From Alphaproteobacteria bacterium (GTDB lineage: Bacteria; Pseudomonadota; Alphaproteobacteria; Micropepsales; Micropepsaceae), in assembly GCA_003139615.1 (NCBI GenBank), contig PLJH01000138.1, positions 1 to 60,499 of the forward strand: a stretch of DNA of 60,499 nt, written 5' to 3'. Numbering within the stretch: the stretch's first letter is position 1; every line of letters starts with the position of its first letter. Under the pieces are notes generated by a model. It did not search any database and had not been told where the DNA came from. It worked only from the letters and a program-made list of their open reading frames with translations. The position numbers were made by a program, and so were the translations under genes. This document shows positions 22,795-32,251 of this stretch, piece by piece.

Positions 22795-23619
22795 TTAACC
22801 GACCCGTTTCATGGTGTAGACGTTTTCCTTGCCGGGGAAATTGCGGGCACGGACATCCGCCGCATAGGCCTTCACGGCCGCCTCGATATCCGGACCCATA
22901 TTCGCATATTGGCGTACGAATTTGGGCGGGCTCGGATTGAGACCCAGCATGTCCTCCATCACGAGGATTTGCCCGTCGCATTCGGCCGATGCGCCGATGC
23001 CGATGGTGGGAATGGCGATTTCGCGTGTGATCTTGGCGGCCAGCGGCTCGGCCATGCCTTCGAGGACAACGGCGAAGGCGCCGGCTTCGGCGACTGCCTT
23101 GGCGTCGGCTTCGATGGCAGGCCATTCGGCTTCCGTGCGGCCCTGCGTCTTGAAGCCACCGAAAATCTGGATCATCTGCGGGGTGAGCCCGATATGGCCC
23201 ATCACGGGAATGCCCCGCAATGTGAGATAGCGGATGGTCTCCGCAATGCGTTCGCCGCCTTCCATCTTCACGGCCGTACAGCCGGTCTCCTGGATCACGC
23301 GCGCGGCGCTGCGAAAGGCGACCTGCGGGCTCTCTTCGTAGGAGCCGAACGGCAAATCGACCACGACGAGCGCATGCTTGCTGCCGCGCATCACGGCGTT
23401 GCCGTGGAGGATCATCATGTCGAGCGTGACGCCGAGCGTGGACTCCATCCCGTGCATCACCATGCCGAGCGAGTCGCCCACCAGCATCAAGTCGACATGG
23501 TTATCGAGGAGCTTGGCGGTATGAGCGTGATAGCAGGTGAGGCACACGACCGGCTTCGCGTTCTTGTGCGCGCGAATCTCCGGAACGGTGACGCGTTTGG
23601 TTTCGACGACGGCGGACAT
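22795..23619 (-). CDS. panB: 3-methyl-2-oxobutanoate hydroxymethyltransferase
   Basis: The 274-residue PanB makes ketopantoate from alpha-ketoisovalerate and methylene-THF in pantothenate/CoA synthesis. Family motifs include [15 protein letters not shown], the metal-binding [40 protein letters not shown] and the catalytic Glu region VLEGM, then [18 protein letters not shown]. Length is typical. No panC is visible beside it. It lies between the yfgM-bamB-der unit and the rpsF operon, all on the minus strand. Confidence 0.95.
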   Translation of the reverse strand: MSAVVETKRVTVPEIRAHKNAKPVVCLTCYHAHTAKLLDNHVDLMLVGDSLGMVMHGMESTLGVTLDMMILHGNAVMRGSKHALVVVDLPFGSYEESPQVAFRSAARVIQETGCTAVKMEGGERIAETIRYLTLRGIPVMGHIGLTPQMIQIFGGFKTQGRTEAEWPAIEADAKAVAEAGAFAVVLEGMAEPLAAKITREIAIPTIGIGASAECDGQILVMEDMLGLNPSPPKFVRQYANMGPDIEAAVKAYAADVRARNFPGKENVYTMKRVG

Positions 23620-23704
23620 ATCAGTACCCCGCGTTGAGAGTCTGCGAGCTTAGCCGATATTACGGCGTTTCACGAGGCGGCAGATAGACCTGCCGTCCCG
23701 CAGT

Positions 23705-24292
23705 TCAATCCTCGGATGCGGGTTCTTCGCCGTCCGTCTGCGGTCCGGCACCCTCTTCGAACAGCTCCTCGGCGGCAACTTCGGCCTCCTCGGCCTCTGT
23801 CTTCTCCGAAAGCACGTCTTCGCCGCGGGCTTGACGCTGCGCTTCGTCTTCCGTGCGCGCGACGTTGACCGTCACTGTGACGCGAACTTCCGGATGCAGC
23901 ACGATCGCGATGGGGAACAGGCCGATCGTCTTGATCGCCTTGTCCAGCGGGATCTGCGTGCGGTCGACGGTAAAGCCGCCATTGGTCACGATTTCCGAGA
24001 TGTCGCGCGGCGACACGGAACCGTAAAGCTGGCCGCGGTCGCCCGCCTGGCGCAGGAGCATGAAGCTCTGGCCTTCCAGCTTTTTGCCGATCTTCTCGGC
24101 TTCCGCCTTGCGTTCGAGATTGCGGGTTTCGAGTTGCGCGCGTTGGGTTTCGAAAAAGGCTGCGTTCGTCTTGGTGGCGCGCAGGGCCTTCTTCTTGGGC
24201 AGCAGGAAGTTGCGGGCGAACCCGTCCTTCACCTTCACGACATCGCCCATTTGGCCGAGCTTTTCGACTCGTTCGAGCAGGATCACTTGCAT
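23705..24292 (-). CDS. rplI: 50S ribosomal protein bL9
   Basis: The 195-residue bL9 binds 23S rRNA. The N-terminal domain is canonical ([19 protein letters not shown], then [17 protein letters not shown]), with the long connecting helix and C-terminal domain ([23 protein letters not shown]). An acidic tail of about 45 residues ([20 protein letters not shown] and on) extends it well past the usual 150 residues, as in many alphaproteobacteria. It ends the rpsF-rpsR-rplI operon. Confidence 0.96.
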   Translation of the reverse strand: MQVILLERVEKLGQMGDVVKVKDGFARNFLLPKKKALRATKTNAAFFETQRAQLETRNLERKAEAEKIGKKLEGQSFMLLRQAGDRGQLYGSVSPRDISEIVTNGGFTVDRTQIPLDKAIKTIGLFPIAIVLHPEVRVTVTVNVARTEDEAQRQARGEDVLSEKTEAEEAEVAAEELFEEGAGPQTDGEEPASED

Positions 24293-24305
24293 GTTCGTCT
24301 CCTGT

Positions 24306-24548
24306 TCAACCGATGACGTAAGGCAGAAGCGCCATGAAGCGTGCGCGCTTGATGGCGATGGCGAGCAGACGCTGCTTCTTCGTCGATACGGCCGTGATGC
24401 GCGACGGCACGATCTTGCCGCGCTCCGAAATGAAGCGCTGCAGCAGCTTCACGTCCTTGTAGTCGATCTTCGGCGCGTTGGCGCCCGAGAATGGGCAGGT
24501 CTTCCGGCGACGGAAGAAGGGGCGGCGTTGGGCTCCGGCCTGGCTCAT
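24306..24548 (-). CDS. rpsR: 30S ribosomal protein bS18
   Basis: The 80-residue bS18 has the usual [15 protein letters not shown] start, [20 protein letters not shown], and [20 protein letters not shown]. The N-terminal Arg-rich segment with CPFSG is normal for the family. The ATG at 24548 overlaps the rpsF stop by 4 bp. bS6 and bS18 form a heterodimer on the 30S platform. Confidence 0.96.
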   Translation of the reverse strand: MSQAGAQRRPFFRRRKTCPFSGANAPKIDYKDVKLLQRFISERGKIVPSRITAVSTKKQRLLAIAIKRARFMALLPYVIG

Positions 24549-24916
24549 AGTTCGATCTCCGCAGTTTCGCCTTCCGGCTTCTTCTCGCCATCGCGATCGC
24601 GACGGGCCTTGTTCGAATTCGACTGCTCGAACTGGTCGACCTTGACCGTGATGTAGCGCAGGACGTCTTCGTTGATTTTGAGCTGGCGCTCGAGTTCCTG
24701 CACGGCCTTGGAGGGCGCGTTGATGTTCAGGAGCACATAGTGGCCCTTGCGGTTTTTCTTGATGCGATAGGCAAGAGAGCGCAGGCCCCAATATTCCTGC
24801 TTCTCGACCTTGCCGTCTTCGCCTTCGACGATGGTTTTGAGGTGGGTCGCCAGCGCGTCCACTTGTTGCGCGCTGATGTCCTGGCGCGCGATCAGGAGAT
24901 GCTCGTAAAGAGCCAT
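24545..24916 (-). CDS. rpsF: 30S ribosomal protein bS6
   Basis: The 123-residue bS6 begins [20 protein letters not shown] and has the ferredoxin-like fold motifs [20 protein letters not shown] and the final KVDQFEQ strand, with a charged C-terminal tail ([16 protein letters not shown]) typical of alphaproteobacteria. ATG 24916 fits the family start; an upstream in-frame ATG at 24997 would add a leader with no homology. It heads the operon, and a candidate promoter lies about 150 bp upstream. Confidence 0.95.
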   Translation of the reverse strand: MALYEHLLIARQDISAQQVDALATHLKTIVEGEDGKVEKQEYWGLRSLAYRIKKNRKGHYVLLNINAPSKAVQELERQLKINEDVLRYITVKVDQFEQSNSNKARRDRDGEKKPEGETAEIEL

Positions 24917-25240
24917 AGATAGTCCCTTTCCAGGCTGCGGAGCGAAACGGGGAGGGATTCCCAGTCTTCGCCTCGGTTCGCCGGGACACCGGACCATCCG
25001 GCATGGGCCAACTGGCTGTCGCCAAGTCTGCCTCCCGCGACCGCAGCCGCCTCAAGGGGCGGGCATATAGAGGAGCGCGGCAGAGAGGGCAAGCCCGTGG
25101 GCAAGCTGTCATTACCGGGAGTTAACGACCCATCCACGAAGAGCAAGGAAAGCCCAGACCAACCAAGGATATAGCCAATGTTGCGGCTGCTTGTTATCCT
25201 GAATCGGAACGTGTGCGCGTCTTTCCGGCTGGGGTGTATC
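24917..25240. other. Divergent intergenic region: rpsF leader and S53 gene upstream
   Basis: About 150 bp on the minus strand form the rpsF leader. It contains self-complementary CCGGATGGTCCGG and CCGGTGTCCCGG, then GAACCGAGGCGAAG near 24960-25005. The bS6:bS18 complex is known to repress its own operon through a CCG-containing leader hairpin in other bacteria; a similar element here is possible but not demonstrated. The rest carries the rpsF promoter candidate and the unassigned promoter of the S53 peptidase. No gene is seen. Confidence 0.4.
25064..25092 (-). promoter_or_regulatory. Candidate sigma-70 promoter of rpsF-rpsR-rplI
   Basis: On the minus strand TTGCCC (25092-25087) and TATATG (25069-25064) are separated by exactly 17 bp, a good match to the housekeeping promoter. 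Transcription would start near 25057, giving a leader of roughly 140 nt before rpsF. Confidence 0.5.
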
Positions 25241-27427
25241 ATGCGTAAGATTGCGGAGTCTTTCCTCTTATTGCCGGCTCTTTTGGCAGCGTCGCTGGTC
25301 GGGGTCGTATCTACGGCTCAGGCGCAAGCGCCCGGTCGGCAGATCACCGGCGTCATCGACGATTCCAATCGCATCACTCTCGCAGGCAACACGCGGCCGG
25401 AAGCGCGCGCGAAAAGGAACGACCGTGGCGCCGTCCCCGACACGCTCGCGATGGCGCATATGCAGTTGCTGCTGCGTCGTTCCCCGGCCGAGGAACATGC
25501 TCTCGAGCAATTGATCGACCAGCTCCACGATCGCAATTCGCCGAATTACCACCATTGGCTGACGCCCGACGAAATCGGGCGCGAATTCGGAGTCGGCACC
25601 GCCGATATCCAGACGATCACCGGCTGGTTGATGCGCCACGGCTTCACGGTCAACGCCGTCTACACCAACCAGATGGCAATCGACTTCTCCGGAACGGCCG
25701 CGCAAGTGGGCGAGGCGTTCAAGACTTCGATTCATTATTTGTCGGTGAAAGGCGTGAAACACATCGCCAACGTCTCCGACCCGCAGATTCCATCGGCGCT
25801 CGCGCCGGCCGTGACAGGTATCGTGTCGCTGCACGATTTCCGCCCCAACAGGCAATATCGCCCGCGGCCGAAATACACATTCAAGCAGGGCACATTTGCC
25901 TATCAGGCCGTCGTGCCCGCCGATCTCGCGAAAATCTACAATCTCAGTCCCCTGTTCACGTCGGGAATCACCGGCAAAGGCGAAACCATCGTCGTCGTCG
26001 AGGACAGCGATGTTTATTCGACCGCCGACTGGACGACCTTCCGTTCCACGTTCGGACTTTCCAGCTATACGTCCGGCAGTTTGACAACCGTTCATCCCAA
26101 TACAGCGTCCAGCCACAACAATTGCGTCGACCCACGCGTCAATGGCGACGACGGCGAGGCGATACTGGATGCCGAATGGTCAAGCGCCACCGCACCGAAC
26201 GCAGCAATCGAGATCGCGACCTGCGCAGATACCAACACGACTTTCGGCGGCTTGATTGCGCTGCAGAACATTCTCAATGCGCCCAATCCGCCGCCGATCG
26301 TCAGCATCAGCTACGGCGAATGCGAAGCCTATAACGGGGCTGCCGCAAATGCCGCGTTCAATGCGGCCTATCAGCAGGCGGTGGCCGAAGGTGTTTCCGT
26401 CTTCGTGTCGGCCGGTGACGACAACGCGGCCAGCTGCGACTCCGGTCAATGGGTTTCGTTCCAGGGTATTTCCGTCAACGGCCTTGCCTCGACGCCGTAC
26501 AACGTCGCCGTCGGAGGAACCGATTTCGGCGATTCCTACGCCAAGTCCAACAGCACCTATTGGAGCAGCACGAATACGAGCACCTACGGTTCTGCGCTGT
26601 CCTACATTCCGGAAATTCCATGGAATGATTCCTGCGCAAGCACGTTGATTGCGAAGTTTCTGGGGGCGACGACCACTTATGGCTCGTCCGGCTTCTGCAA
26701 CACCGGCGCGGGCGAGCAACTCTGGGATGTCGACGGTGGAAGCGGCGGCCCGAGCGGCTGCGCTTTTGGCGCCACGTCGCAGCAGAGCGCGGCAGCCGTC
26801 AGCGGAACCTGCTCGGGATATCCGAAGCCGTCCTGGCAAAAGCTCGTGGGTAATCCCAGCGACGGCAAGCGTGACATTCCCGACGTATCGCTGTTCGCGG
26901 CCGATGGTCTTTGGGGCCATTACTATGTGATTTGTTATTCCGATGAGTGGGGCGGCGGAGCGCCCTGCACGGGTGCGCCGAGCAATTGGGCGGGCGCGGG
27001 CGGCACATCCTTCTCGTCGCCGATCATGGCCGGCATCCAGGCGCTGGTCGACCAGAGGCTGAATGCGCGCCAGGGCAACCCCAATCCCGTGTTGTACGCG
27101 TTGGCGGCAACGGAATACGGCGTGTCGGGAAATACCAGTTGCAACTCGACGCTGGGAAAGACGGTCGCGTCAACCTGCGTGTTCTATGACATCACGCTCG
27201 GCGACAATGATGTGAACTGTGCCTCCTTTCAGGATCTTGGATTGTCCCTTCCCGGCCTGACTTATACCGGCCCGATCAATTGCTACGCTGCGTCCAGCAA
27301 TGAGATGGGCGTGCTCTCGACGTCCAACACGGCCTATGCGCCGGCCTATGCGGCGACTAAAGGCTGGGATTTCGCCACAGGCATTGGAACGATCAATGCC
27401 TACAATCTGGTGAAGGCGTGGCCATAG
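25241..27427 (+). CDS. Secreted S53 (sedolisin-type) peptidase
   Basis: The 728-residue protein has a signal peptide (MRKIAESFLLLPALLAASLV to about AQA), a pro-kumamolisin-like prodomain (about 40-200, with HNSPNYHHWLTP-like RNSPNYHHWLTPDEIG), and the S53 catalytic domain. Likely catalytic residues are the Glu and Asp in GEAILDAEW (E-x3-D spacing), the oxyanion Asp in SAGDD, and the Ser in GGTSFSSPIMAGI. The C-terminal GWDFATGIGTINAYNLVKAW matches the calcium-site end. Such enzymes are acid-active endopeptidases. ATG 25241 was picked over 25178 because it yields the signal peptide. Confidence 0.92.
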   Translation: MRKIAESFLLLPALLAASLVGVVSTAQAQAPGRQITGVIDDSNRITLAGNTRPEARAKRNDRGAVPDTLAMAHMQLLLRRSPAEEHALEQLIDQLHDRNSPNYHHWLTPDEIGREFGVGTADIQTITGWLMRHGFTVNAVYTNQMAIDFSGTAAQVGEAFKTSIHYLSVKGVKHIANVSDPQIPSALAPAVTGIVSLHDFRPNRQYRPRPKYTFKQGTFAYQAVVPADLAKIYNLSPLFTSGITGKGETIVVVEDSDVYSTADWTTFRSTFGLSSYTSGSLTTVHPNTASSHNNCVDPRVNGDDGEAILDAEWSSATAPNAAIEIATCADTNTTFGGLIALQNILNAPNPPPIVSISYGECEAYNGAAANAAFNAAYQQAVAEGVSVFVSAGDDNAASCDSGQWVSFQGISVNGLASTPYNVAVGGTDFGDSYAKSNSTYWSSTNTSTYGSALSYIPEIPWNDSCASTLIAKFLGATTTYGSSGFCNTGAGEQLWDVDGGSGGPSGCAFGATSQQSAAAVSGTCSGYPKPSWQKLVGNPSDGKRDIPDVSLFAADGLWGHYYVICYSDEWGGGAPCTGAPSNWAGAGGTSFSSPIMAGIQALVDQRLNARQGNPNPVLYALAATEYGVSGNTSCNSTLGKTVASTCVFYDITLGDNDVNCASFQDLGLSLPGLTYTGPINCYAASSNEMGVLSTSNTAYAPAYAATKGWDFATGIGTINAYNLVKAWP

Positions 27428-27457
27428 CACATTGCGGCCTCGCGTGACGGCGGCGAT

Positions 27458-28750
27458 GTGAACGCTGATAGCCTCGCGGCACAGGAAGATGCGATTTTCG
27501 TGAAGGCCGCCTGGCGGCTGATTCCGTTCCTGGGATTGCTCTACGTCGTCAATTTTCTCGATCGCGTGAATGTCGGCTTCGCGGCATTGACGATGAACAA
27601 GGATATCGGCCTCGGCGCGGAAGCTTACGGCTGGGGCGCCGGGATATTCTTCATCGGCTATTTTATCTTCGAAGTGCCTTCGAACGTGATCCTGGAGCGC
27701 GTCGGCGCGCGTCTTTGGATATTCCGGATCATGCTGTCCTGGGGTGTGGTTTCGGCGGCCACGGCGTTCGTGCACGGCGCGACGAGTTTCTACGTGTTGC
27801 GTTTTCTGTTGGGCGCGATGGAAGCCGGATTCTTCCCGGGCATCATGCTCTACCTGACATATTGGTTTCCGGCGTCATCGCGCGCGCGATTCAATTCCTA
27901 TTTCTTCTTCGCCATCCCGCTTGCGAGCGCGATCGGCGGGCCGTTGTCGAGCGCTATCTTGCAGCTGGGCGGCCTGGCGCAACTTCACGGGTGGCAATGG
28001 CTCTTTCTGCTCGAAGGCGTGCCTGCCTGCGTCCTCGCATTCGTCGTGCTCGCGTATCTGCCGGATCGGCCGGGCAGCGCAAAGTGGCTCAGCGAAGACG
28101 AAAGACGCATCGTGTCCGCGCGCCTGACGCGCGATGCGGTTGCGCCAAGCGACCTTTGGAGCGGATTGGGCGATCTGCGCGTGTGGTGGATCGCGGCAGC
28201 AGATTTCGGGATCATTTTCGCGCTTTACGGCATCGGCTTCTGGCTTCCGCAAATCGTCAAGGCGATGGGGTTCTCCAATCTGCAAACCGGCTTCGTCGTC
28301 GCGTGTCCCTATATCATTTGCGCGTTCGCGATGGTCGCGTGGGCGCGTTCGAGCGATGCGCGCGGCGAACGGATCTGGCATGTGGTCGTTGCGGCGCTTC
28401 TGGGAGCCTTCGGTTTGGCCATCGCCGCACTCATGCATGCGAACGCGTTTTCGCTCGTAGCGCTGACGATCGCGGCCATCGGCATCTATGCCGCGCTTGT
28501 GTCGATCTGGACGTTGCCCTCCTCCATTCTCGGCGGTACAGCCGCCGCGGGCGGCATCGCACTGATCAATTCGCTCGCCAATCTGGGGGGATTTGTCGGC
28601 CCCTATGTCATGGGCTGGCTCCGGCAATCGACAGGCGGCTATGAAACGGGCATGGCTGTTCTGGCGGCAGGCCTTTTGACAAGCGTCGTGCTGGTGCTGA
28701 CACTCGCTCGGTCGCTCGCCGTTCCCACACCCGCTGTCGCAGTGGATTGA
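27458..28750 (+). CDS. MFS transporter, anion:cation symporter type
   Basis: The 430-residue, 12-helix transporter starts with a GTG. The loop after helix 1 is LLYVVNFLDRVNVGFAAL with the D-R-x-N signature of the ACS family (sugar acids, aromatic acids, phthalate), and PSNVILERVGARLW follows helix 2. YWFPASSRAR and FLLEGVPACVLAFVVLAYLPD are also family-like. The substrate is probably a carboxylate. It lies 30 bp after the peptidase gene and could be co-transcribed, although a functional link is not evident. Confidence 0.9.
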   Translation: MNADSLAAQEDAIFVKAAWRLIPFLGLLYVVNFLDRVNVGFAALTMNKDIGLGAEAYGWGAGIFFIGYFIFEVPSNVILERVGARLWIFRIMLSWGVVSAATAFVHGATSFYVLRFLLGAMEAGFFPGIMLYLTYWFPASSRARFNSYFFFAIPLASAIGGPLSSAILQLGGLAQLHGWQWLFLLEGVPACVLAFVVLAYLPDRPGSAKWLSEDERRIVSARLTRDAVAPSDLWSGLGDLRVWWIAAADFGIIFALYGIGFWLPQIVKAMGFSNLQTGFVVACPYIICAFAMVAWARSSDARGERIWHVVVAALLGAFGLAIAALMHANAFSLVALTIAAIGIYAALVSIWTLPSSILGGTAAAGGIALINSLANLGGFVGPYVMGWLRQSTGGYETGMAVLAAGLLTSVVLVLTLARSLAVPTPAVAVD

Positions 28751-28805
28751 AGCTCTTGCTCTTCGCGCCTTCGCCCTTTAAGGGGGCGCCCCACAAGGGA
28801 TCGTC

Positions 28806-29750
28806 ATGACGCGCGCGTTCATCTTTCCGGGACAAGGCAGCCAGGCCATCGGCATGGGCAAGCTGCTGGCAGATTCGTTCGCTCCGGCGCGCGAGGTGTT
28901 TGAGGAAGTCGACGAGGCGCTCCAGCAGAAACTTTCGCGGCTGATGTGGGAAGGTCCCGAATCGGACCTCATGCTGACGGAGAATGCCCAGCCTGCGATC
29001 ATGGCTGCGAGTTTCGCCGTCATTCGCGTGTTGCAACGTGAAGCCGGTCTCGATCTCGCGAAACATGCAAGACTCGTTGCTGGGCATTCGCTCGGCGAAT
29101 ATACCGCGCTTGCTGCCGCCGGCGCCTTCACACTGTCCGATGCAGCGCGTCTCCTGAAAGCGCGTGGTCGCGCGATGCAGGACGCGGTTCCGGTCGGCGA
29201 GGGCGCGATGAGCGCGCTTCTGGGAATCGAGATCGAGCCCGCAGAGCAGGCCGCGGCCGAAGCTACCGCACAAGGCGGTATCTGCGTCGTGGCGAACGAT
29301 AATGCGCCGGGGCAGGTGGTGATCTCGGGCTCCAAAGCGACGGTCGAGCGGGCCGGTGAAATCGCAAAGACCAAAGGCGCCAAACGCGCCATGGCTCTTG
29401 CGGTAAGCGCACCATTTCATTGTCCGCTCATGCAACCGGCCGCCGACAAGATGCGCGAAGCGCTTGCGCAGGTGACGATCCGCCCGCCTGCCGCGCCTGT
29501 CGTCGCGAATGTCACGGCCGCGGAGACCGGCGAGCCGGAAGCCATCCGCCGCCTTTTGGTGGAACAGGTGACGGGGCGTGTGCGTTGGCGGGAGAGTGTG
29601 CTCGGATTCCGCCAGTTCGGGGTCGACAGAACGGTCGAAGCGGGCGGCAACAAGGTTCTCACCGGCATGGTCAAGCGCATCGACAGGGACTTGCAGACGA
29701 CGACCCTCGATACGCCTGCCGATATCGAAGCATTTGCGAAGACGTTATAG
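28806..29750 (+). CDS. fabD: Malonyl-CoA-ACP transacylase
   Basis: The 314-residue FabD loads malonyl onto acyl carrier protein for fatty acid synthesis. The N-terminal FIFPGQGSQ and the nucleophile motif GHSLGEYTAL (S95) are present, with the catalytic His in SAPFHCPLM and the Arg region AIMAASFAVIR. Length is normal. It starts the fabD-fabG-acpP-fabF cluster. An inverted repeat near CGCCCTTTAAGGGGGCG lies just upstream. Confidence 0.96.
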   Translation: MTRAFIFPGQGSQAIGMGKLLADSFAPAREVFEEVDEALQQKLSRLMWEGPESDLMLTENAQPAIMAASFAVIRVLQREAGLDLAKHARLVAGHSLGEYTALAAAGAFTLSDAARLLKARGRAMQDAVPVGEGAMSALLGIEIEPAEQAAAEATAQGGICVVANDNAPGQVVISGSKATVERAGEIAKTKGAKRAMALAVSAPFHCPLMQPAADKMREALAQVTIRPPAAPVVANVTAAETGEPEAIRRLLVEQVTGRVRWRESVLGFRQFGVDRTVEAGGNKVLTGMVKRIDRDLQTTTLDTPADIEAFAKTL

Positions 29751-29763
29751 GGCTGTGACACGC

Positions 29764-30501
29764 ATGTTCGATCTCAGTGGAAAAGTCGCGCTTGTCACAG
29801 GCGCCACGGGCGGCATCGGCGGGGCCATCGCCAAATCGCTGCACGGCCAGGGCGCGACGGTTGTCTTGTCGGGCACGCGGGCAGAGGCGCTCGAATCGCT
29901 GAAGAACGAACTCGGCGATCGCGTGCATGTCGTCGCGGCCAATCTCGCGGATACGGCGTCTGTCGAAGCATTGCCCAAGAGCGCGGAAGCGGCAGCCGGC
30001 GCAATCGATATTCTCGTGAACAATGCCGGCATCACGCGCGATAATCTTTTCATGCGCATGAAAGACGAAGAATGGGATCAGGTGATCGCCGTCAATCTCA
30101 CTTCGGCCTTTCGCCTTTCGCGCGCCGTCATTCGCGGCATGATGAAAAAGCGTTGGGGCCGGATTATCGCGATCACGTCTATCGTGGGCTCGACCGGCAA
30201 CCCCGGGCAGGCAAGCTATGTGGCGGCCAAGGCAGGACTCGCCGGCATGACCAAGTCATTGGCCGCCGAAGTCGCGAGTCGCAATATCACCGTCAATTGC
30301 GTGGCGCCGGGCTTCATCGCGACCCCCATGACGGATGTGCTGAACGAAACGCAGAAAACGGGCTTGCTTGCGCGGATACCGGCAGGCCATATGGGTACGC
30401 CCGGCGACGTGGCGGCGGCAGTGGTCTATCTCGCCAGCGAAGAAGCTGGCTACGTGACCGGCCAGACCGTGCATGTCAATGGCGGAATGGCGATGATTTG
30501 A
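29764..30501 (+). CDS. fabG: 3-oxoacyl-ACP reductase
   Basis: The 245-residue SDR reduces beta-ketoacyl-ACP with NADPH. It shows TGATGGIGGAIA, NNAGITRDNLFMRM, the catalytic Ser in AITSIVGSTGN and the YVAAK site, then NCVAPGFIATPMT and the C-terminal GQTVHVNGGMAMI that is typical of FabG. It follows fabD by 13 bp and precedes acpP. Confidence 0.96.
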   Translation: MFDLSGKVALVTGATGGIGGAIAKSLHGQGATVVLSGTRAEALESLKNELGDRVHVVAANLADTASVEALPKSAEAAAGAIDILVNNAGITRDNLFMRMKDEEWDQVIAVNLTSAFRLSRAVIRGMMKKRWGRIIAITSIVGSTGNPGQASYVAAKAGLAGMTKSLAAEVASRNITVNCVAPGFIATPMTDVLNETQKTGLLARIPAGHMGTPGDVAAAVVYLASEEAGYVTGQTVHVNGGMAMI

Positions 30502-30660
30502 CAGTGAATTCAATGGGTTAGGCCGCTTGTAGCGGGGCCCGGGGGTTTGTGTTAGGAAACACCCACTTTCGACCGCACAGGCGGGAAACAATGAGGCGGA
30601 CGCCGCGATCCGCCCATCACAATTGCGCGGCACAGAAAACGAAAGAGGTTTTGAACACCA

Positions 30661-30897
30661 ATGAGCGATACTGCCGAACGCGTGAAGAAGATCGTCGTCG
30701 AGCATCTCAACGTCGATGCCGACAAGGTCACCGACACCGCGTCCTTCATCGAAGATCTCGGAGCGGACAGCCTCGACACCGTCGAACTCGTCATGGCTTT
30801 TGAGGAAGAGTTCGGCATCGAAATTCCCGACGATGCAGCCGAATCCATCGTAACCGTCGGGGATGCAGTCAAGTTCATCGACAAAGCTCAACCCTGA
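30661..30897 (+). CDS. acpP: Acyl carrier protein
   Basis: The 78-residue acidic protein carries acyl chains on a 4'-phosphopantetheine attached to S37 in the [12 protein letters not shown] motif. [12 protein letters not shown] is the recognition helix for fatty-acid enzymes. It is preceded by a 159-bp gap after fabG, long enough for its own promoter, as is usual for this highly expressed gene. fabF follows almost directly. Confidence 0.97.
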   Translation: MSDTAERVKKIVVEHLNVDADKVTDTASFIEDLGADSLDTVELVMAFEEEFGIEIPDDAAESIVTVGDAVKFIDKAQP

Positions 30898-30921
30898 GTG
30901 CTGGGTGCCGACGCCTCCAAC

Positions 30922-32184
30922 ATGCGTAGAGTCGTCGTAACCGGTCTGGGTCTCGTCACGCCGCTGGCTTGCGGCGTCGAAGAGACGTGGTCGCGGCTGC
31001 TCGCCGGGCAATCCGGGGCGCGGCCGATCACCAAGTTCAAGGTCGACGATCTGCCGGCGCGCATCGGGTGCAGCGTACCTTTGGGCGACGGTGCGGACGG
31101 CACCTTCAACGCCGACCAGTGGGTCGAGCCGAAGGAGCAGCGTCGGGTCGACGATTTCATCATCTTCGGACTGGCAGCCGCGCAGCAGGCGGTTACCGAT
31201 TCCGGCTTCGTGCCCAAGGACGAAGAAGAGCGCTGCCGCACGGGCGTGCTCATCGGCTCGGGTATAGGCGGCCTTCAGGGAATCGAGGCGGCCGCCATAC
31301 TCGTGCATGAAAAAGGCCCGCGAAAGCTGAGCCCGTTCTTCATTCCCGGCCGGCTGATCAACCTCGTCTCGGGCTACGCCTCGATTCGCTTCGGCTACAA
31401 AGGCCCGAATCATGCCGTCGTGACGGCCTGTGCCACCGGCGCGCATGCGATCGGCGATGCCGCGCGCCTTATTGCGCTCGACGACGCCGATGTCATGCTG
31501 GCGGGCGGTGCCGAAGCTGCGATCACGCGGTTGGGCATGGCCGGATTTGCCGCCTGCCGCGCTCTGTCGACTGCATTCAACGAGACGCCGGAAAAAGCAT
31601 CGCGCCCCTATGACAAGGATCGCGACGGCTTCGTCATGGGCGAAGGCGCCGGCATGGTCATGCTCGAGGAATACGAACATGCGAAAGCACGCGGCGCGAA
31701 GATATATGCGGAAGTGACGGGCTACGGCCTTTCCGGCGACGCCTATCACATCACCGCGCCGGCGGAAGACGGTGACGGCGGTTTTCGTGCGATGAAAATG
31801 GCTTTGAAGCGTGCCGGGCTTTCGGTTTCCGATATCGATTATGTCAACGCGCATGGGACTTCGACGCCGCTCGGCGACGAGATCGAATTGCGGGCCGTCG
31901 AGCGTGCATTCGGCAACGCAACGTCCAGCATGTCGATGTCGTCGACCAAATCCTCGATCGGGCATCTGTTGGGAGCGGCCGGCGCGGTCGAGGCGATCTT
32001 CGGTATTCTCGCCATCCGCGATCAGATCGTGCCGCCCACGCTCAACCTCGACAATCCGTCCGTCGAAACCTCGATCGACCTCGTGCCGCACACTGCCAAG
32101 AAGCGACCGGTGCATGCGGTTCTTTCGAATTCATTCGGCTTCGGCGGCACCAATGCCTCGCTTATCCTTACCGCCGCGCATTAA
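30922..32184 (+). CDS. fabF: 3-oxoacyl-ACP synthase II
   Basis: The 420-residue condensing enzyme elongates acyl-ACP with malonyl-ACP. The nucleophile is C170 in VVTACATGAHAIGDA; the two His residues lie in NAHGTSTPLGDEIE and SSIGHLLGAAGAVE, and the C-terminus is SNSFGFGGTNASLIL. ATG 30922 (MRRVVVTGLG) is the family start; a GTG at 30898 directly after the acpP stop would add eight residues. Confidence 0.96.
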   Translation: MRRVVVTGLGLVTPLACGVEETWSRLLAGQSGARPITKFKVDDLPARIGCSVPLGDGADGTFNADQWVEPKEQRRVDDFIIFGLAAAQQAVTDSGFVPKDEEERCRTGVLIGSGIGGLQGIEAAAILVHEKGPRKLSPFFIPGRLINLVSGYASIRFGYKGPNHAVVTACATGAHAIGDAARLIALDDADVMLAGGAEAAITRLGMAGFAACRALSTAFNETPEKASRPYDKDRDGFVMGEGAGMVMLEEYEHAKARGAKIYAEVTGYGLSGDAYHITAPAEDGDGGFRAMKMALKRAGLSVSDIDYVNAHGTSTPLGDEIELRAVERAFGNATSSMSMSSTKSSIGHLLGAAGAVEAIFGILAIRDQIVPPTLNLDNPSVETSIDLVPHTAKKRPVHAVLSNSFGFGGTNASLILTAAH

Positions 32185-32251
32185 TCACGCCGCAATTTCG
32201 CCATGGCGGGGCGTTCCAGTTCTGCCTCATAAATCGGCCGAGGGTGGCTGA

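Noticed and set aside
30256..32115. 619-codon minus-strand frame opposite fabG-acpP-fabF
   Set aside because: It spans three well-supported plus-strand genes and the gaps between; translation has no domain.
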